DNA of 8,516 nucleotides from Acidimicrobiia bacterium (GTDB taxonomy: Bacteria; Actinomycetota; Acidimicrobiia; Acidimicrobiales; Iamiaceae), in the NCBI GenBank assembly GCA_019247975.1, contig JAFBAD010000309.1:1-8516 (forward strand), written 5' to 3'. Of this stretch, positions 6,424 through 8,516 are shown piece by piece; the stretch's first letter is position 1, and the number at the start of each line of letters is the position of its first letter. The notes beneath the pieces are model-generated. The model searched no databases, had not been told where the DNA came from, and saw nothing but the letters and a program-made list of their open reading frames with translations. The position numbers and the translations under genes are program-made.

Positions 6424-6452
6424 AGAATATCATTTCCGCAGATCCTCGTCCA
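6424..6452 (-). promoter_or_regulatory. Candidate internal promoter for the Rieske gene
   Basis: On the minus strand a -35-like TGGACG (6452-6447) is followed after 17 bp by TATTCT (6429-6424), preceded directly by TGA, which makes an extended -10 (TGnTATTCT). That TGA is also the stop codon of the upstream carboxymuconolactone-decarboxylase-like gene. Initiation would fall near 6417 and give a leader of about 50 nt carrying the GGAGGA ribosome site. It would let the Rieske genes be expressed without the first gene. Prediction only. Confidence 0.4.
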
Positions 6453-7014
6453 GCTGCACGCCGAACGTGCGGAACGCCATGGCGACGAGGTCGTAGGCGC
6501 CGACCGTGAAGACGAGGTCTATGAGCTGCTCGGTGTCGAGCTCCTCGGCGAGCACCTCCCAGGTCGCGTCGGTGATCAGCGCGTCGTCGAGCAACTCGTC
6601 GGTGGCCCGCAGCAGCGCCTGGTCCGGCAGGGACCAAGCCGAGTCGCCGGGCCCGGCCGCGATCCGCTCGACCTCCTCGTCGGTGATGCCTGCGTCGCCC
6701 GCCATCAGCACGTGCTGGGTCCACTCGTACTCGGCGTCGCGGCGGTGCGCGACCCGCAGCACGACCAGCTCGCGCTGGCGAGGTGACAGCGAGGTCATGA
6801 AGAGGATGTGGCCGTTGAACGTGTTGAAGGCCCGGGTGAGCGCCGGGTGGTGGGCGAACATGCCGAGCGCGTTGAGCCCCTTCGGCCCGCCCTCGCGCTT
6901 CGGACGCGGGTGGCGCGGGTGCTCGGGCAGCAGCACCGCGAGCGCGTCGCGCATCTCCGGGCTCCACTCCCTCGGCGGCAGCGGCTCGATCCGGGGGGCA
7001 TCGGGTGCCTGCAT
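6430..7014 (-). CDS. Carboxymuconolactone decarboxylase-like (AhpD-fold) protein lacking cysteines
   Basis: The 194-residue all-helical protein has the carboxymuconolactone decarboxylase/AhpD pattern: a substrate-facing helix around MFAHHPALTRAFNTFNGHIL (52-71), then LSPRQRELVVLRVAHRRDAEYEWTQHVLMA (76-105), and a helix ending DLVFTVGAYDLVAMAFRTFG (166-185). AhpD-type members carry Cys-x-x-Cys before the conserved His. Here the equivalent run is EYEWTQH and the whole protein has no cysteine, so thiol peroxidase activity is excluded. That pattern is common in decarboxylase-like members of degradative clusters, whose reactions are mostly unproven. ATG 7014 has no good Shine-Dalgarno sequence. 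It is the first gene of the minus-strand Rieske operon, divergent from the SnoaL-like gene. Fold confident; reaction unknown. Confidence 0.88.
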   Translation of the reverse strand: MQAPDAPRIEPLPPREWSPEMRDALAVLLPEHPRHPRPKREGGPKGLNALGMFAHHPALTRAFNTFNGHILFMTSLSPRQRELVVLRVAHRRDAEYEWTQHVLMAGDAGITDEEVERIAAGPGDSAWSLPDQALLRATDELLDDALITDATWEVLAEELDTEQLIDLVFTVGAYDLVAMAFRTFGVQLDEDLRK

Positions 7015-7038
7015 CGGGCGAGTGTCCCATGCTTTCCG

Positions 7039-7055
7039 CAGTGTCGCCAGTGTCG
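7039..7055. repeat. Tandem CAGTGTCG repeat in the divergent promoter region
   Basis: CAGTGTCG occurs at 7039-7046 and 7048-7055, a 9-bp period, and AGTGTC recurs at 7021-7026. The tandem pair ends exactly where the -35 element of the plus-strand promoter begins. This position would suit an activator site, but nothing in the window identifies a binder. Confidence 0.4.
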
Positions 7056-7084
7056 TTGCCGCTACAGGAGAACTTGGTTATCGT
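7056..7084 (+). promoter_or_regulatory. Promoter of the SnoaL-like/acyl-CoA dehydrogenase genes (leaderless)
   Basis: A -35 TTGCCG (7056-7061), a 17-bp spacer and a -10 TATCGT (7079-7084) are followed by 7 nt and the ATG at 7092. This is the spacing expected for a transcript beginning at the start codon. The AGGAG at 7066-7070 is 21 nt from ATG and therefore not a usable ribosome site. The -10 overlaps a GAGAACnnnGTTAT operator-like copy. Confidence 0.6.
7068..7081. promoter_or_regulatory. Third copy of the operator-like motif, over a -10 element
   Basis: GAGAACTTGGTTAT differs from the copy at 1580-1593 by a single base and extends the match by the following C. It covers the start of the -10 hexamer (7079-7084) and lies in the promoter spacer, a classic repressor position. 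It links this operon to the TetR/LLM region. Confidence 0.6.
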
Positions 7085-7091
7085 CCCGCGC

Positions 7092-7526
7092 ATGGACCAG
7101 GCGCCCATGGCCGACGTCATCGAGATCCAGCAGCTGCTGGCCCGCTACGCGGTCGGGATGACCAAGGACGACGTCGAGGCGGTGATGGAGGTGTTCACCC
7201 CCGACGGCAGCTACAGCGCCTTCGGTGACACCTATCCCCTGGCCGACTTCCCGACGCTCGTCGCGGCCGCCCCGAAGGGCCTCTTCATGGTGGGTCCTCT
7301 GGCTCTGACGGACGACGCCGACACCGGGACCGGCGAGCAGCCGCTCTGCTTCGTCGAGCAGAAGACGCACGCGATGCGCATCGGTTGGTACGCCGACACG
7401 TACCGGCGGACCGACGCCGGCTGGCGGCTGCACACGCGGAAGATGACGTTCCTCCGCAAGAGCGGCTCGCGCGACTCGGGCCAGGAGCACGACCCGACCC
7501 GGCCGCAGCCGACCTCGTCCACCTGA
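7092..7526 (+). CDS. SnoaL/NTF2-like protein
   Basis: The protein has 144 residues. The frame is open back to an ATG at 7005, but the family start IxxLLARYAxxxxxxD begins at residue 10 after ATG 7092, and a promoter with -10 at 7079-7084 lies just before that ATG, so I choose 7092. The pattern IEIQQLLARYAVGMTKDDVEAV (10-31), FTPDGSYSAFGD (35-46) and IGWYADTYRRTDAGWRLHTR (97-116) is that of NTF2-like cone folds annotated as SnoaL-like or nuclear-transport-factor-2 family. The tail FLRKSGSRDSGQEHDPTRP (120-138) is typical of members in degradative clusters. Such folds serve as isomerases, hydratases, cyclases or dioxygenase beta subunits, so activity is open. Its stop overlaps the next start as TGATG, indicating coupled translation with the acyl-CoA dehydrogenase. 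Confidence 0.87.
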   Translation: MDQAPMADVIEIQQLLARYAVGMTKDDVEAVMEVFTPDGSYSAFGDTYPLADFPTLVAAAPKGLFMVGPLALTDDADTGTGEQPLCFVEQKTHAMRIGWYADTYRRTDAGWRLHTRKMTFLRKSGSRDSGQEHDPTRPQPTSST

Positions 7527-8516
7527 TGGAGCTCGAGGAGTACCGGACCTCGCTCGATCGCTGGCTCGACGAGCACGCCGCCGCGCTCGCGCCCCAGCAC
7601 GCACCGGGCGACGGGCTCGACGCGCACATGGCGCAGCTGACCAAGGTCAAGCGGGCGACCTACGACGCAGGATGGATCCGCTGGGGCTGGCCCGAGCGGG
7701 TCGACGGCCTGGGCGGCTCGCCGCTGCTGCGGGCCTACCTCGGTGAGGCGCTGACCGCCCGTGGCCTCGTCGACCCCGGCGGCTGGTCGATGACCGAGGT
7801 CCTGGCGCCCACGATGATCGACTACGCGCCGCCGGAGCTCGCGGCCGAGATGGTTCCGCGGCTGCTGCGCGGCGACGAGCTCTGGTGCCAGGGGTTCTCG
7901 GAGCCGGGCACGGGCAGCAACCTCGGATCGCTCGCCTGCAAGGCGGTGCGTGACGGTGACAACTGGCGGGTCACCGGGCAGAAGGTGTGGACGAGCTACG
8001 CGCAGTACGCGCAGCGCTGCGTCCTCCTGACCCGGACCGGCACGCTCGAGTCGGCGCACCGAGGCATCACGGCGCTGTTCGTCGACATGGACACGCCAGG
8101 CATCACCGTGCGGCCGATCCTCACGATGCACGGCGCGCTCGAGTTCTGCGAGGTGTTCTTCGACGACGTCTCCGTGCCGGTCGAGCGCACGCTCGGCGAC
8201 GAGGGCCAGGGGTGGTCCGTCGCCATGGACCTGCTGCCCTACGAGCGCAGCACCGCGCTGTGGCACCGCGGCGCCTACCTGCACCGCCGGATGCAGCAGC
8301 TCCTCGACACCGCGCCGGACGGCGCGCTCGACCCAACCGAGCTGGGCGCGGCGGTGCAGCTGCTCGCCGCCTTCCGGGCCCGCTCCCGCGCCACGCAACA
8401 CCGGCTCGCGGACGGCGGCCACCTCGCCGCCGAGACCTCGATCGACAAGGTGCTGCTGGCGACCACCGAGCAGGCGGTGTTCGACCTCGTCGAGCACGGC
8501 CTCGCTCCGGCGATCG
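7526..8516 (+). CDS. Acyl-CoA dehydrogenase, N-terminal part (cut by window edge)
   Basis: Translating from ATG at 7526, which shares its A with the preceding TGA, gives 330 residues with no stop before the window edge. Full-length relatives have about 380-410. The FAD/acyl-CoA signature CQGFSEPGTGSNLGSL is at 121-136 (Asn132 where many relatives have Asp), followed by VTGQKVWTSYAQ (149-160), the beta-domain strand ITALFVDMDTPGITVRPI (181-198), FFDDVSVPVERTLGDEGQGW (211-230) and LLPYERST (236-243). Glu240 sits where isovaleryl-CoA dehydrogenase carries its catalytic base; the alternative C-terminal base position is off-window. The enzyme would introduce a double bond into an acyl-CoA in the cytosol, passing electrons to ETF. 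It fits beta-oxidation-like processing of a ring or side-chain product. Substrate unknown. Confidence 0.92.
   Translation, partial: MELEEYRTSLDRWLDEHAAALAPQHAPGDGLDAHMAQLTKVKRATYDAGWIRWGWPERVDGLGGSPLLRAYLGEALTARGLVDPGGWSMTEVLAPTMIDYAPPELAAEMVPRLLRGDELWCQGFSEPGTGSNLGSLACKAVRDGDNWRVTGQKVWTSYAQYAQRCVLLTRTGTLESAHRGITALFVDMDTPGITVRPILTMHGALEFCEVFFDDVSVPVERTLGDEGQGWSVAMDLLPYERSTALWHRGAYLHRRMQQLLDTAPDGALDPTELGAAVQLLAAFRARSRATQHRLADGGHLAAETSIDKVLLATTEQAVFDLVEHGLAPAI

Noticed and set aside
5349..6509. 386-residue plus-strand open frame
   Set aside because: Antisense shadow of the Rieske gene, which carries all expected metal ligands.
6815..6828. Sequence fitting the KstR-type steroid operator TnnAACnnGTTnnA
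   Set aside because: It lies inside the coding sequence of the decarboxylase-like gene and encodes part of a conserved helix (FNTFN). No promoter is near and no other copy was noticed, so it is best explained by chance.
7021..7026. GACACT (minus strand) as -10 of the decarboxylase-like gene, 6 nt before its ATG
   Set aside because: It lacks the leading T and has no convincing -35, and it is one unit of the AGTGTC repeat, so I did not call it a promoter.
7005..7091. Upstream ATG 7005 for the SnoaL-like protein
   Set aside because: It would overlap the divergent decarboxylase-like start and place the -35 and -10 elements inside the coding sequence. Family similarity begins after 7092.
6371..7120. 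249-residue minus-strand frame over the carboxymuconolactone-decarboxylase-like gene
   Set aside because: Shifted frame of the recognised gene; Arg/Ala-rich with no family pattern.
7232..8497. 421-residue minus-strand open frame at the right end
   Set aside because: It lies opposite the acyl-CoA dehydrogenase, whose plus-strand frame has clear family motifs and runs off the edge. The antisense product is low-complexity and matches nothing I recognise.

Overview
The window is very GC-rich, with almost every codon ending in G or C, and it is densely packed with genes that overlap by one to four bases. Several promoters fit leaderless transcription: a TAnnnT hexamer lies 7-8 nt before a start codon that has no Shine-Dalgarno sequence. 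Together with the protein families present, this points to a high-GC actinomycete-type bacterium (Actinomycetota). The Ser/Thr-rich linker after the lipobox and the gene families would suit Acidimicrobiia or a Mycobacteriales relative, but I cannot fix the genus.

Layout, left to right. (1) Positions 1-2345, minus strand: a TetR-family regulator gene, then an LLM-class FMN monooxygenase gene, then the first 68 codons of a CitE-type CoA-ester lyase gene that runs off the left edge. A tandem operator-like motif lies between the regulator and the monooxygenase. (2) Positions 2430-3947, plus strand: a secreted lipoprotein of the alpha/beta-hydrolase-domain type, divergent from the regulator. (3) Positions 3956-4020: a strong inverted repeat between convergent genes. 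(4) Positions 4026-7014, minus strand: a tight operon read as a cysteine-free carboxymuconolactone-decarboxylase-like protein, a Rieske oxygenase large subunit, a 108-residue uncharacterised protein, and an alpha/beta hydrolase that probably starts at CTG. (5) Positions 7092-8516, plus strand: a SnoaL/NTF2-like protein overlapping an acyl-CoA dehydrogenase that runs off the right edge.

The content reads as a catabolic island. Two kinds of oxygenase, two hydrolases, a decarboxylase-fold protein, an acyl-CoA dehydrogenase and a CoA-ester lyase suit stepwise opening and CoA-linked shortening of a cyclic or otherwise hydrophobic substrate. The substrate cannot be read from the sequence. No electron-transfer partner (ferredoxin, ferredoxin reductase or flavin reductase) is in the window, so partners must be encoded elsewhere.

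The most notable non-coding signal is a 14-bp motif, GAGAACnnnGTTAT. It occurs twice, exactly 21 bp apart, upstream of the LLM monooxygenase, and once over the -10 element of the SnoaL/acyl-CoA dehydrogenase promoter 5.5 kb away. This suggests one regulator, perhaps the local TetR protein, controls both ends of the island. I see no mobile element, CRISPR array, rRNA or tRNA. I did not find a demonstrably new type of system; the novelty here is an apparently uncharacterised catabolic cluster and its regulation.
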